DNA of 64,000 nt from Methanoplanus limicola DSM 2279 (GTDB lineage: Archaea > Halobacteriota > Methanomicrobia > Methanomicrobiales > Methanomicrobiaceae): assembly GCF_000243255.1 (NCBI RefSeq), contig NZ_CM001436.1, forward strand, positions 2,526,635 through 2,590,634, written 5' to 3'. Positions 8,131-16,318 of this stretch are shown here, one piece after another. Below the pieces are notes generated by a model. It saw only the letters and a list, made by a program, of their open reading frames with translations, searched no databases and was not told the DNA's origin. Each line of letters begins with the position of its first letter. Positions within the stretch are counted from its first letter, which is position 1. The position numbers and the translations under genes are program-made.

Positions 8131-8767
8131 TATTCTTTCTTTTTAGGTTTTTAAATCTTTAACTGAGTAGTTATTCAGTCCTTTAATCATTCATCCTGTA
8201 ATAAATGCATATCATTTTTCACTCACAATTCAGACACAGGACTCTATATTCCGGCTTTTCGCCAATTCAGAAAAAAAACATACAGAATACTGTAATATTA
8301 TTGAGGATGAATTCAATTCTGCTGGTGATGAAGTAATACGGGAATATAAAATGGAGAAGACTAACCAGACAGGTATGCTCTTTGAAGAGATGATATGTAT
8401 ATCCCTCTCACAGGCTGTGCTCTTTTTGCATACCTGGCCTTACCAGACGAATATAATTCCGGGATCTACGCGGACCTGTGCCAGCAGATCGTTTTTCACC
8501 AATATTTCCTGAGAGAAAAACAAAATCAGAAAAATTCAGTGAGAACCAAATTCTGATTATTATCTGTCAGTTCAGACCGGCCCTGCCGGATGTGATTGCC
8601 GGCACACATTGAGCAACATTAAACCGGCGGTGACATGGAAATACCTGTACGATCGATCTTTTGGTAGCTATTTTACGGGAAGATTTCTACAGAGCCAAAA
8701 ATTAGCATACCTCCCAAAATATAACCGCCAGTAATTATAAGCCATCAATAAAAATGAGGGGTAAGAC
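8131..8767. other. 637-base region without a recognisable intact gene
   Basis: No convincing gene. Short open stretches (for example from the ATG at 8351, about 50 codons) lack a ribosome site and any family signature. The only assignable part is an 87-base piece that also occurs at 40.7 kb. The composition and broken frames suggest decayed sequence next to the duplicated tRNA. Confidence 0.5.
8529..8615. repeat. Degenerate copy of the 3' region of the GYD-domain gene
   Basis: From GAAAAATTCAGTGA through TTCTGATTATTATCTGTCAG and TTCAGACCGGCC this closely matches 40666-40757, which covers the 3' flank and last codons of the GYD-domain gene there. Only the gene end is recognisable here, so it is a remnant of a duplicated and mostly deleted copy, or a short dispersed repeat. 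Confidence 0.7.
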
Positions 8768-8781
8768 TTAACAATTGTGAA
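8768..8781. promoter_or_regulatory. Sulfur-regulon palindrome upstream of the winged-helix gene
   Basis: TTAACAATTGTGAA, one mismatch from TTCACAATTGTGAA. It lies just upstream of a TATA-like TTATATTGG (about 8789-8797) and 33 bases before the GTG of the winged-helix gene, a position suited to autoregulation. Confidence 0.6.
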
Positions 8782-8813
8782 CTTCAATATTATATTGGTT
8801 GATTAGACTATGA

Positions 8814-9095
8814 GTGATCGTTTTTGTTGTAAAAACAGAAAAGAATGAGGAGAAAAACCGTAATATCGGGCATCTGCCTCCGTCTGTAAAGCTTGTATAC
8901 AAGACACTTGAACTGAACGGAAATCTGACCCAGAAAGATCTGATATCTGAGACGACACTTCCCTCAAGAACTGTCCGTTATGCCATAAAAAGGCTTAAGG
9001 ATGAGAATCTCCTGATTGAAAAGCATTATTTTATTGATGCCAGACAGAGTCTTTACGGGTTGAATTTATCACCTGAAGAGGTTATTGTTGCATGA
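8814..9095 (+). CDS. Small winged-helix transcriptional regulator
   Basis: 93 residues from GTG, the first in-frame start; the nearby ATG at 8810 is in another frame and stops at once. Residues about 23-72 form a winged helix: LPPSVKLVYKTLELNG, LTQKDLISET, the recognition helix PSRTVRYAIKRLKDENLL and a wing ending in GLNLSPEE. It contains no cysteines. The TATA box is about 25 bases from the GTG, so the message is probably leaderless. The palindrome found across the sulfur island lies at its own promoter, making it a candidate for the regulator that binds those sites. An IS66-type insertion now separates it from the island. Confidence 0.75.
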   Translation: MIVFVVKTEKNEEKNRNIGHLPPSVKLVYKTLELNGNLTQKDLISETTLPSRTVRYAIKRLKDENLLIEKHYFIDARQSLYGLNLSPEEVIVA

Positions 9096-9345
9096 TGCCC
9101 TTTAACATTGAGGAATTGTTCGCCTGTCGGTGGATATATAGGCACCTCATTTTATCATCCAGCATAAATATTTTGTAGATTCATATGTGAATGACGGTTT
9201 TTTTACAAGGTCTGAGAAAACAGATTTTTCTGCTGGCTGAAGCTGAAATTTAATAAGGAAACTTTTGTCGTTAACCTATGTGATACTAAACAGTTTTGCA
9301 GATATTTATGAAGCAGGGAAAAATATAGGAATTTCAGGTATATAT

Positions 9346-10806
9346 TCAGTGTTGTGAAGGATGAATCAAATTAAGCAAATCTTCAATTAAATCTGCACCA
9401 TTGTTCTGACTGGTAAAAAGTACAGATGCAAGTATTTCTAATGTCCGAGAACCTTCTGGTGATCTCGTTCCTCCGGAAATTTTCCTTTTTACAGTCATTG
9501 GCCTAACAGCTCTTTCAGCTTTATTGTTAGTACTCTCTACTTTCGGATTAATCACAAACTGAAATAATTTTTCCTTAACTCTCTTTAAACTCTCCCCAAA
9601 TTTCCTGCATTTTAAATTTTTATAAGGTCGGTCTAATTTATCCTGCAATTCTGAGATTAAATTTTCAACATCCTCCGGGCGGCCTTTTCCCTCGAATGAT
9701 TTTGCTTTAGCATGGATGTACTTCATTGTTTCATGGATATGTTTGCCCTCTTCACCATAAAGTTTTGAAAGATCTTTAGAATCTACAAGAAGATGAAACC
9801 AGCAAATCTGTTGTGCTCTGTTTCCGGTTTTTCTTGCCAATGTATTATACGCAGAGAATCGGTCATGAACATCTATTCCTTTTGGGTTTTCTCCAAGAAT
9901 AGAAAGTGGTTCCTTGTGACTGCGGGTTTTTGCAATCATGTATAGTGCTACACCTTCCGCAACAAAAACCCACAACCATTTGTTAATTCCACTCTCTCTC
10001 CAGGAAGTTTCATCCATGTATCTGACATCGGCTTCTCTGACCATCTCTTTGAGAACCTCATAATATTCAGAGAATTCCTTTGCAATCAATTCACCCATTT
10101 TTTTGACTTCACCAGTGCTGATTTTTAAACCGGTAAAGTTCTTAAATATTTTAGGTATTCCAACTGCAGTACCTTTCATTACAACATCCATCCAGACCGC
10201 AGTAAGCATAGCCCTTAAACCTATCCTTGCGTTTGGAAGAGCATCTAAAACTTCTCCTTCAACCATTTTTTTACATTTTGAGCAATATCTCCGAGGGATA
10301 TGATACATTGTAACAATTGGTTTAACTATGGGGATATCCTCAACAATTCTTGTCCTTTCTTCCTGCACTTTGCTCAATTTGGTATTGCCGCAGTAAGGGC
10401 ATTCAGCCACATCAATTGTCTTATGTATGTCAACCTTCTCCGGTTTTGGCCTAAAATTACCCTTATGTCCAGGTTGTGCCCCTCTCTTCTTTTTCTTCTC
10501 TGTTTTATTATTATCTGGATCCTTGGAATCTTTAGTTGTGCTTTTTTTTGACTCTTTTTTTATGGCATATGGTTTGCCACCTTTTTCTCCTGTAGTTGGT
10601 GGATGCCTGAATTTGTACTCATTGAATTCTTTTTTCAGCTTTTCATTTTCGTAGAGTAACTCTATGTTGGTGGAATTAGCCTGACTCAATTTTTTATTCA
10701 ACTTCTCGTTTTCGACCTTCAGTTGAATAATATCATGAGATAATTTGGCTATTTCTTTCTTGTACCTGTATGTTTTGTTGTAATTACGGATACTTTCGCA
10801 ATTCAT
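9346..10806 (-). CDS. IS66 family transposase
   Basis: 486 residues and apparently intact. Order: a long N-terminal coiled coil (about 15-75), a Lys-rich linker with RGAQPGHKGN, a zinc finger (CPYC and CSKC), then the DDE domain. MDETSWRESG supplies the first Asp, DVHDRFSAY the second, and ESTNNKAERAVRPMTVKRKISGG is the conserved region with the catalytic Glu. It cuts and pastes the element. The ATG overlaps nothing and lies 6 bases from the stop of the DUF2080 gene. Confidence 0.92.
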   Translation of the reverse strand: MNCESIRNYNKTYRYKKEIAKLSHDIIQLKVENEKLNKKLSQANSTNIELLYENEKLKKEFNEYKFRHPPTTGEKGGKPYAIKKESKKSTTKDSKDPDNNKTEKKKKRGAQPGHKGNFRPKPEKVDIHKTIDVAECPYCGNTKLSKVQEERTRIVEDIPIVKPIVTMYHIPRRYCSKCKKMVEGEVLDALPNARIGLRAMLTAVWMDVVMKGTAVGIPKIFKNFTGLKISTGEVKKMGELIAKEFSEYYEVLKEMVREADVRYMDETSWRESGINKWLWVFVAEGVALYMIAKTRSHKEPLSILGENPKGIDVHDRFSAYNTLARKTGNRAQQICWFHLLVDSKDLSKLYGEEGKHIHETMKYIHAKAKSFEGKGRPEDVENLISELQDKLDRPYKNLKCRKFGESLKRVKEKLFQFVINPKVESTNNKAERAVRPMTVKRKISGGTRSPEGSRTLEILASVLFTSQNNGADLIEDLLNLIHPSQH

Positions 10807-10812
10807 CTGATA

Positions 10813-10977
10813 TCAGTCTTCAGGCCCTACAATTACAAGATAGACTTTCTTTCCAAGGTGTTCCTTTGGACAATCAACCTTCGCACTTGTTCCAAAGGGT
10901 GTAACTTTTCGAATGTAGAACCCCTCAATGTTTTTGACATTAAGTTCAGTTTCTGCAACAATTGGTACTTTTTTCAC
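10813..10977 (-). CDS. DUF2080 transposon-encoded small protein
   Basis: 54 residues from GTG; an in-frame TAG lies three codons upstream, so no longer start is possible. The core NIEGFYIRKVTPFGTSAKV followed by DCPKEHLGKKVYLVIV is the DUF2080 signature, a small protein found beside archaeal transposases. Its role is unknown. It is the first gene of the IS transcript, with TATATATAAC about 25 bases before the GTG (leaderless) and a repeat of AGATATCT on both sides of ATT just upstream. Confidence 0.85.
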   Translation of the reverse strand: MKKVPIVAETELNVKNIEGFYIRKVTPFGTSAKVDCPKEHLGKKVYLVIVGPED

Positions 10978-11174
10978 AGATATCTATTAGATATCTAAAG
11001 TATATATAACTTACGATTTGAATCAAAATAGCGATATTTCCAGAAAAGTGATTCAAAAAAATGGGAAATTAGGATATTGCTTCAGAAGACTGAACATTTA
11101 CAATTTCAGAAAATTATAGAGATTGTAGTTCGCCAGCTAAAAATGATCAATTACGTGGGAAAAGTGATTATATA

Positions 11175-11912
11175 GTGTTTTCAAAACAGGAACTTGACAG
11201 GTATAAAAGACAGATACTGTCTTTTGGTGAGGAAGGCCAGAAAAAATTAAAGGATGCAAAGATATTTGTTGCCGGCGCCGGAGGGCTGGGCTCTCCGATA
11301 TCCATATATCTTGCAGTTGCGGGAGTCGGAACATTAGTTGTTGCCGATAAGGATGTTGTTGAGTTAACAAATCTCAATCGTCAGATTCTTCACTATAATC
11401 GGGATATCGGGAAGAAAAAGACAGAATCGGCAGAAGAAAAATTAAATGCACTAAATCCTGACATCAGAGTGGAAGTTCTGGACGTCACAATTGATGAATC
11501 AAATGTATCAGAACTGGTCGGTGATAGTAATGGAATTGTGGACGGAATGGATAATTTTCCAACCCGCTACCTCCTCAATGATGTTGCCCTTCAGAAAAGC
11601 ATACCTCTCTTTCACGGTGCAATAAGAGGATTTCACGGTCAGGCTACAACAATAGTCCCGGGTAAAACTGCATGTCTACGCTGCCTGTTTCCAAAAGCAC
11701 CGCCTGTTGAAGTTTTTCCTGTTGTCGGTGTAACTCCCGGGCTAATCGGTATGGTTCAGGCAACAGAGGTAATCAAATATATAACAGGTGAAGGAGAACT
11801 CCTGAAAAACAGGCTCATTATATGGGATGGGATGCAGGCACGAACAGAGGAGATACAGTTTGCCAAAAATCCCGCATGTGTATCCTGTGGAAATCTTATG
11901 AATAAGGAGTGA
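11175..11912 (+). CDS. HesA/MoeB/ThiF family E1-like adenylyltransferase
   Basis: 245 residues from GTG. Shows the adenylation fold: GAGGLGSPISIYLAVAGVG nucleotide loop, DVVELTNLNRQ, the DGMDNFPTRYLLND region and two zinc pairs (CLRC and CVSC). The family adenylates the C-terminal Gly-Gly of beta-grasp sulfur carriers so that they can be charged with sulfur. Three such carriers ending in GG are encoded nearby (12976, 19479, 23115), so it probably serves one or more of them in molybdopterin, thiamine-type or tRNA thiolation chemistry. There is no in-frame Cys clearly identifiable as an E1 catalytic thiol. Confidence 0.85.
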   Translation: MFSKQELDRYKRQILSFGEEGQKKLKDAKIFVAGAGGLGSPISIYLAVAGVGTLVVADKDVVELTNLNRQILHYNRDIGKKKTESAEEKLNALNPDIRVEVLDVTIDESNVSELVGDSNGIVDGMDNFPTRYLLNDVALQKSIPLFHGAIRGFHGQATTIVPGKTACLRCLFPKAPPVEVFPVVGVTPGLIGMVQATEVIKYITGEGELLKNRLIIWDGMQARTEEIQFAKNPACVSCGNLMNKE

Positions 11913-12007
11913 GGAAGATATGCTACCTGTCCGCATGATTGTGTCACATATCGGTTTTAATGCTGAAGCTATATTTTAAATATTTTTACGGTAACTAACC
12001 CTATATC

Positions 12008-12502
12008 ATGAGATATGTATCTTTGATTCTGGTTTTCATTGCAGCCGGACTTGTAATCTGTGCAGGGTGCACAGGAACAGACAGCAGTCCTGCAACCCAG
12101 GCACCGACGGTTCAGCCAACAGTTGCTCCAACATCTGCACCGGCAGAGCCGACAAAGAACTCTGACCTTGTCCCCGGACCGACACAGCAACCTGAGAGCA
12201 AGTATCAGGTGGTAGTCGGGGTTGACAAGGACACAGTCTACGGTACAATTACAGTAGGGTTCCGCGGTGGAATGGGTCAGAACTATGTAAACAACATCCA
12301 GGTCGACTGTTACTATGCAGATGGCGGACATGAGATAAAAGAGCTAAGTGCAGACAAAGTCCGCGGAACAGTCACATTTGACGGAGGTCAGAAGACACAG
12401 GACAGGATTAAGGTCACTGTAAACTATGAAGGTTCAGTCGGATCATATGTAATTTACGACAGTCTCGTCCCAAAAAAAGAGATCATTCCAATGATGAAGT
12501 AA
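12008..12502 (+). CDS. Exported lipoprotein
   Basis: 164 residues. The signal peptide ends in a lipobox (VICAGC at about residues 17-22). A Thr/Pro/Ala-rich linker follows (about 27-62), then a small beta-rich domain (about 65-155) that I do not recognise. Likely anchored at the outer face of the membrane. It is a single gene with a TATA-like TATTTTAAATA about 35 bases upstream and no link to its sulfur-related neighbours visible. Confidence 0.75.
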   Translation: MRYVSLILVFIAAGLVICAGCTGTDSSPATQAPTVQPTVAPTSAPAEPTKNSDLVPGPTQQPESKYQVVVGVDKDTVYGTITVGFRGGMGQNYVNNIQVDCYYADGGHEIKELSADKVRGTVTFDGGQKTQDRIKVTVNYEGSVGSYVIYDSLVPKKEIIPMMK

Positions 12503-12975
12503 AGAAGAAGAGAACAGATGAACAAAAAATTACAGAATTTATCTTACAATCCGCAGGTAAGAATTAATTCCAAAATATAAAATAGAAAGATCCACATATT
12601 ATGATCCAAATATACCCCTATAAAACAATACACTGTTTCATTCATCATCTGGGAACCCGCAGGCTCATGGGTGACTTTTTCAACTATGGATATCTTAGAT
12701 GGTTATGTTGGTGGATCCATTGAGTCAATTAATCACCTTGGTCTGGTGGCCGGAATATATGATTCCCTCCAAATTGCCTGGTTCTGAATGTGAAAAATAT
12801 TATCGCGATCGCTCAAAGTGCTGAATATAAGAGGCTGTTGCACGGTTATTTTCTTGTAGTCAATAGGACAATTTCATTTGACAAACAGGCATTTTTTGAC
12901 AAGTTTTAACCAATACATATAAACAATTTATCCATTTATCCACTACATTTTATTCACGCAACAACCTCATAAGAT
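12503..12975. other. Intergenic region with transposase debris
   Basis: 473 bases between the lipoprotein and the first sulfur carrier. It holds the IS1634-type remnant described separately and otherwise no gene. The last 70 bases are AT-rich and probably contain the promoter of the carrier gene. No copy of the regulon palindrome is present. Confidence 0.5.
12686..12787 (+). pseudogene. Remnant of an IS1634-type transposase (DUF4277 start)
   Basis: A 33-codon open piece reading MDILDGYVGG, then SIESINHLGLVAGIYDSL, then a stop. INHLGLVAGIYDSLQIA matches the conserved first block of IS1634-family transposases, which pairs with a GI.e.ID continuation. The rest of the gene is missing, so this is decayed IS debris. 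Confidence 0.5.
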
Positions 12976-13260
12976 ATGAGAATTAAAATTAAATTTTATG
13001 CACGTTTCCAGGAGTATTTTGGAAGTGAAATCATAAAGGAAATAGACAATAATTCAACTGATACGCTGAAAAGCATTGCAAAGTCAGTTACAGAGGACAA
13101 TCCTGAGGGACAGGCGTTTATTTTTGATGATGCAGGCAATTTCTATGATTATGTTATTCTTATGAAGAACGGTGAGAGGATCTATTCAGACGATGCAGAT
13201 GAAATCTCTGCTGAAGATGGTGATGAAATAAGGATTTTTCCACCAGTCTCCGGAGGATGA
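12976..13260 (+). CDS. MoaD/SAMP-type beta-grasp sulfur carrier (copy 1)
   Basis: 94 residues, MoaD-sized. Begins with the strand IKIKFYARFQEYFG and ends in EIRIFPPVSGG with the C-terminal Gly-Gly that is adenylated and thiocarboxylated. In archaea such proteins serve molybdopterin synthesis, tRNA thiolation or protein conjugation (SAMPs). It is about 1 kb after the E1-like gene and most like the carrier at 19479; both have the same IFxxxGxFxDYVxxM core. No regulon palindrome is seen upstream. Confidence 0.88.
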   Translation: MRIKIKFYARFQEYFGSEIIKEIDNNSTDTLKSIAKSVTEDNPEGQAFIFDDAGNFYDYVILMKNGERIYSDDADEISAEDGDEIRIFPPVSGG

Positions 13261-13400
13261 AATAATTTTCTCCAAAATATCTGTTTTGGGAGAGTATACT
13301 TTTAATGGCAGATATTAATATTAATAATTCCCTGAATCTGCAGAGTATGCAGGAATAAACTGGTTTATTGTATTTCCGGTTACAACTATACAGAATTATT

Positions 13401-14057
13401 ATGCAGACGCCAGATACCAATGAAGAGATGAAAAATACTGACTCAGGGCCTGTTCTGACAGGACCTCCTTTTTATCTGCCGGAATTTGAGAAGTCACACA
13501 GGTATATCATAGATGAATATGAAGTCGAAAAAAAAGACATTGCAATATTTATGCCGTGTGCTGTAAAAAAGCCATACAGCCAGAGTCCAAGCCACAAACT
13601 TATCAGAATGATAATCTCACAGGTTCTTCCTCCTGAGAGTTATCATATCGTTGTTTTTGGCACATGTGGCATAGTCCCGGGAGAACTTGAAGAGATGTAC
13701 CCGTATGCGCATTATAAGTACATGCTTGGAAAGGTCAATGATGAGAAGATAAGGGAGGATTTCCTCCAGATAGAGACTGAAAGAGTTGCGGCATATCTTG
13801 AAAAGACACGCGGTACATATAAATATCGTATAGGCTATTGTCTTGGCCTCTTCAGAGAGTCTCTTATCAGAGGCTCAAAAAAATCCGGTGTCCCAATAGA
13901 TCTTCTTCTTCCGTCAGGCGAAAAGATACAGAGAATTATTGAAGAGGAGGACTGCACATTTCAGGAAGGCAGTCTTTCAATGGATGACTACCTTGGTGAA
14001 TTCTGTGATGAACTTTTAAGGTTTAGAAAAATTGTTTTGAATAAAAACGGGAAATAA
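13401..14057 (+). CDS. Stand-alone DUF5591 protein
   Basis: 218 residues from the ATG at 13401. The core (IAIFMPCAVKKPYSQSPSHK, then VVFGTCGIVPGELEEMYPYAHY) is the DUF5591 region known from the C-terminal half of archaeosine synthase ArcS, where it carries the lysine-transfer chemistry of tRNA modification. Here the tRNA-guanine-transglycosylase-like and PUA parts are absent, so the molecule is a stand-alone version. Its substrate is unknown. It lies between a sulfur carrier and cysK but has its own AT-rich upstream region. Confidence 0.7.
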   Translation: MQTPDTNEEMKNTDSGPVLTGPPFYLPEFEKSHRYIIDEYEVEKKDIAIFMPCAVKKPYSQSPSHKLIRMIISQVLPPESYHIVVFGTCGIVPGELEEMYPYAHYKYMLGKVNDEKIREDFLQIETERVAAYLEKTRGTYKYRIGYCLGLFRESLIRGSKKSGVPIDLLLPSGEKIQRIIEEEDCTFQEGSLSMDDYLGEFCDELLRFRKIVLNKNGK

Positions 14058-14180
14058 CTCATTTTATGGATAAAATTACCGATTATATATTGATTAAATA
14101 GTTTTTGATTTCATACTTTTTTTAACATCCTGAATAACAGAATTTATTTATAATCAGGAAGAGATGCTAATATGTAATAG

Positions 14181-14194
14181 TTAACAATTGTGAA
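14181..14194. promoter_or_regulatory. Sulfur-regulon palindrome upstream of cysK
   Basis: TTAACAATTGTGAA, one mismatch from the consensus. It lies about 30 bases downstream of a TATA-like TTTATAAT (about 14145-14152), so it overlaps or closely follows the expected transcription start of the cysK-cysE operon. That position suits repression. Confidence 0.65.
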
Positions 14195-14267
14195 TTTTCC
14201 TGACAGAGAGGAAAAAAGAAGAATGAAAAAAAATTGTAAAAAGAAAGTTTTGTTGGGATGATTGAAA

Positions 14268-15206
14268 ATGGTGAAAATATATGGAAATATCACCGATACA
14301 ATAGGAAATACTCCTCTTATACGCCTTAATAGCATTACAGAAGGTCTCGATGCGACTGTGGTTGCAAAGGTTGAATCATTCAATCCGATGGGAAGTGTAA
14401 AAGACAGGATTGGAATCGCAATGATAGAGGCAGCAGAAGAAGCAGGGCTATTGACAGCAGATATAGAAATTCTTGAGCCTACGAGCGGCAATACAGGTAT
14501 TGCTCTTTCAATGGCGGCGGCTGCACGCGGATACAAAATAACTATCGTCATGCCCGATACGATGAGTTCAGAGAGGCGGATGCTTGTGAAAGCCTTTGGT
14601 GCGAATCTTATCCTGACGCCTGGAAAAGATGGTATGAAAGGGGCAATTGCACGTGCAGAAGAGATAAAAAAAGAAAAACCCGACTCCTTCTTCATACCTC
14701 AGCAGTTTAAAAACCCGGCAAACCCTCTAAAGCACATGAAGACCACCGCAGAAGAGATCTGGCGTGATACCGGCGGCAATGTGGATGCCGTCGTTGCAGG
14801 TGTCGGAACCGGCGGAACAATCACCGGAATTTCAGAAGTGATAAAAGCCAGAAAAAGTGATTTTAAGGCCGTTGCTGTTGAGCCGTATTCATCGTCAGTT
14901 CTCTCCGGAGAGAGTCCCGGCCCTCACAAAATTCAGGGTATCGGTGCAGGTTTTATTCCTGATACTCTGAAGGTAAGTCTTGTTGATGAAATTATCCGGG
15001 TAAAGGATGAGGATGCATTTGAAACCGCACGAGAACTTGCCCGTGATGAAGGAATTCTTTCAGGGATATCCTCCGGTGCAGCACTTTATGGTGCATTAAG
15101 CCTTGCCGGACGAGATGAATATGCAGGAAAAGTTATTGTTGTTATTCTTCCTGATACCGGTGAGAGATACTTAAGCTCCGGTTTGTTTGAAGAAAGGACT
15201 GATTGA
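14268..15206 (+). CDS. cysK: O-acetylserine sulfhydrylase (cysteine synthase)
   Basis: 312 residues from the ATG at 14268, which has GGGATGAT upstream; a TTG two codons earlier is less likely. It is a PLP enzyme: [13 protein letters not shown] contains the Schiff-base Lys, TSGNTG is the substrate loop and [10 protein letters not shown] binds the PLP phosphate. It makes cysteine from O-acetylserine and sulfide. Its stop is 1 base from the start of the CysE fusion, giving a two-gene operon. The promoter carries the regulon palindrome. Confidence 0.94.
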   Translation: MVKIYGNITDTIGNTPLIRLNSITEGLDATVVAKVESFNPMGSVKDRIGIAMIEAAEEAGLLTADIEILEPTSGNTGIALSMAAAARGYKITIVMPDTMSSERRMLVKAFGANLILTPGKDGMKGAIARAEEIKKEKPDSFFIPQQFKNPANPLKHMKTTAEEIWRDTGGNVDAVVAGVGTGGTITGISEVIKARKSDFKAVAVEPYSSSVLSGESPGPHKIQGIGAGFIPDTLKVSLVDEIIRVKDEDAFETARELARDEGILSGISSGAALYGALSLAGRDEYAGKVIVVILPDTGERYLSSGLFEERTD

Positions 15207-15207
15207 G

Positions 15208-16173
15208 ATGCCATTTCGTTTGCAGGAAGATATCAGAGCAATTAAGTCAAAAGACCCTGCAGCCCGCTCTGCAATTGAGGTAATGTTTTGCTATCCGGGA
15301 CTTCATGCACTATGGTTTCACAGGCGTTCGCACTGGCTGTGGGAACACAGACTAAAATTTTTTGCAAGATTTCTCTCTCATATAAGCCGTTTTTTTACAG
15401 GAATCGAGATACATCCCGGGGCTAAAATTGGGCACAGGGCAGTAATTGATCATGGTATGGGAGTTGTTATCGGCGAGACTGCCGAAGTCGGAAATGATGT
15501 TTTAATATACATGGGTGTTGTTCTTGGAGGAACTGCCCTTGAAAATGTAAAACGTCATCCTACTGTGGAGGACGATGTTGTGATAGGTTCGGGTGCATCA
15601 GTTCTTGGCCCGATTACGCTTGGGAAAGGCTCAAAGGTTGGTGCAGGTGCAGTTGTTATAAGATCAGTGCCTGCAGGTGCAACCGTTGTCGGTGTTCCCG
15701 GAAGAATTGCCGGACCGGAAGGGAGCACTGAATCCGGAAACGGGGACCCTGAGAGTATGCCTGATCCGATGTTGAGAGTTATAAGCCGGCTTTTAGACAG
15801 ACAGAGTCAGCTTGAAGACAGGATATTAAGCATGGAAAAGGCATTTTTATCCGGGGAGAATCCGGAAATCAGTTCTGAAATGGTCTGTAAAAACGAGATC
15901 CTTGAAGCTTTAAAAGAAGTCATTGATCCTGAAGTGGGTATTGATATTGTTGATCTCGGCCTTATTAAGGAAATCCGCGTGCAGGGAGATGAAGCAATAA
16001 TTGATATGATTCTGACATGCAAAACCTGCCCTCTTGTCAATTACCTTAAATCACAGGTGGAAAGAAAGGCGCTTGGAATCTGCGGAATAAACAGCGTTTT
16101 AGTGAATATTCTTGATGAACCCTGGAACTGGGACAGATTTGTCAGGCAGGAAGGAAATTTGAAGAAGATCTAA
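15208..16173 (+). CDS. cysE: Serine O-acetyltransferase fused to a MIP18 (DUF59) domain
   Basis: 321 residues. Residues about 1-175 are a full short-form CysE: helical start, then left-handed beta-helix repeats with [18 protein letters not shown] and [15 protein letters not shown] coiled linker (about 185-225) leads to a C-terminal MIP18 domain ([20 protein letters not shown]) with a TCKTCPL motif where SufT/PaaD proteins have their conserved Cys. CysE makes O-acetylserine for the CysK encoded 1 base upstream. MIP18 domains act in iron-sulfur cluster assembly. The fusion ties cysteine synthesis to cluster work; the joint role is inference. Confidence 0.88.
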   Translation: MPFRLQEDIRAIKSKDPAARSAIEVMFCYPGLHALWFHRRSHWLWEHRLKFFARFLSHISRFFTGIEIHPGAKIGHRAVIDHGMGVVIGETAEVGNDVLIYMGVVLGGTALENVKRHPTVEDDVVIGSGASVLGPITLGKGSKVGAGAVVIRSVPAGATVVGVPGRIAGPEGSTESGNGDPESMPDPMLRVISRLLDRQSQLEDRILSMEKAFLSGENPEISSEMVCKNEILEALKEVIDPEVGIDIVDLGLIKEIRVQGDEAIIDMILTCKTCPLVNYLKSQVERKALGICGINSVLVNILDEPWNWDRFVRQEGNLKKI

Positions 16174-16249
16174 AGAGGATTTAATGGAGAAACAAAAAAA
16201 AATGGAGAAACAAAAAAATGCTTTGATTAAAAAATAAAACCTCTCCTTC

Positions 16250-16318
16250 AATTATAGTCTGATACAAAACTTTCAGGAATTATCCGGAAAGTTTGTTTAA
16301 GGCTGTGCAGCGCGATTA
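16250..16318 (+). repeat. 141-base dispersed repeat, left half (split by the ISH3-type element)
   Basis: From AATTATAGTCTGATA through a hairpin (AAACTTTC with GAAAGTTT) to GATTA. This half plus 18054-18130 lines up with the unbroken inverted copy at 22899-23039. Once the duplicated GATTA is counted once, both come to the same 141-base length. Confidence 0.8.

Larger units (their letters stand above)
9346..10977 (-). mobile_element. IS66-type insertion sequence (ends not resolved)
   Basis: Contains an IS66-type transposase and, upstream on the same strand, a DUF2080 accessory gene, the pair typical of archaeal IS66-like elements. The coordinates cover the two genes only; I could not find convincing terminal inverted repeats or a target duplication. 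The true right end is probably beyond the promoter near 11001-11010 (TATATATAAC). Confidence 0.7.

Noticed and set aside
9178-9191. GATTCATATGTGAA after the winged-helix gene, similar to the regulon palindrome
   Set aside because: Only the right half matches (CATATGTGAA); the left half differs at four positions and no promoter is near.
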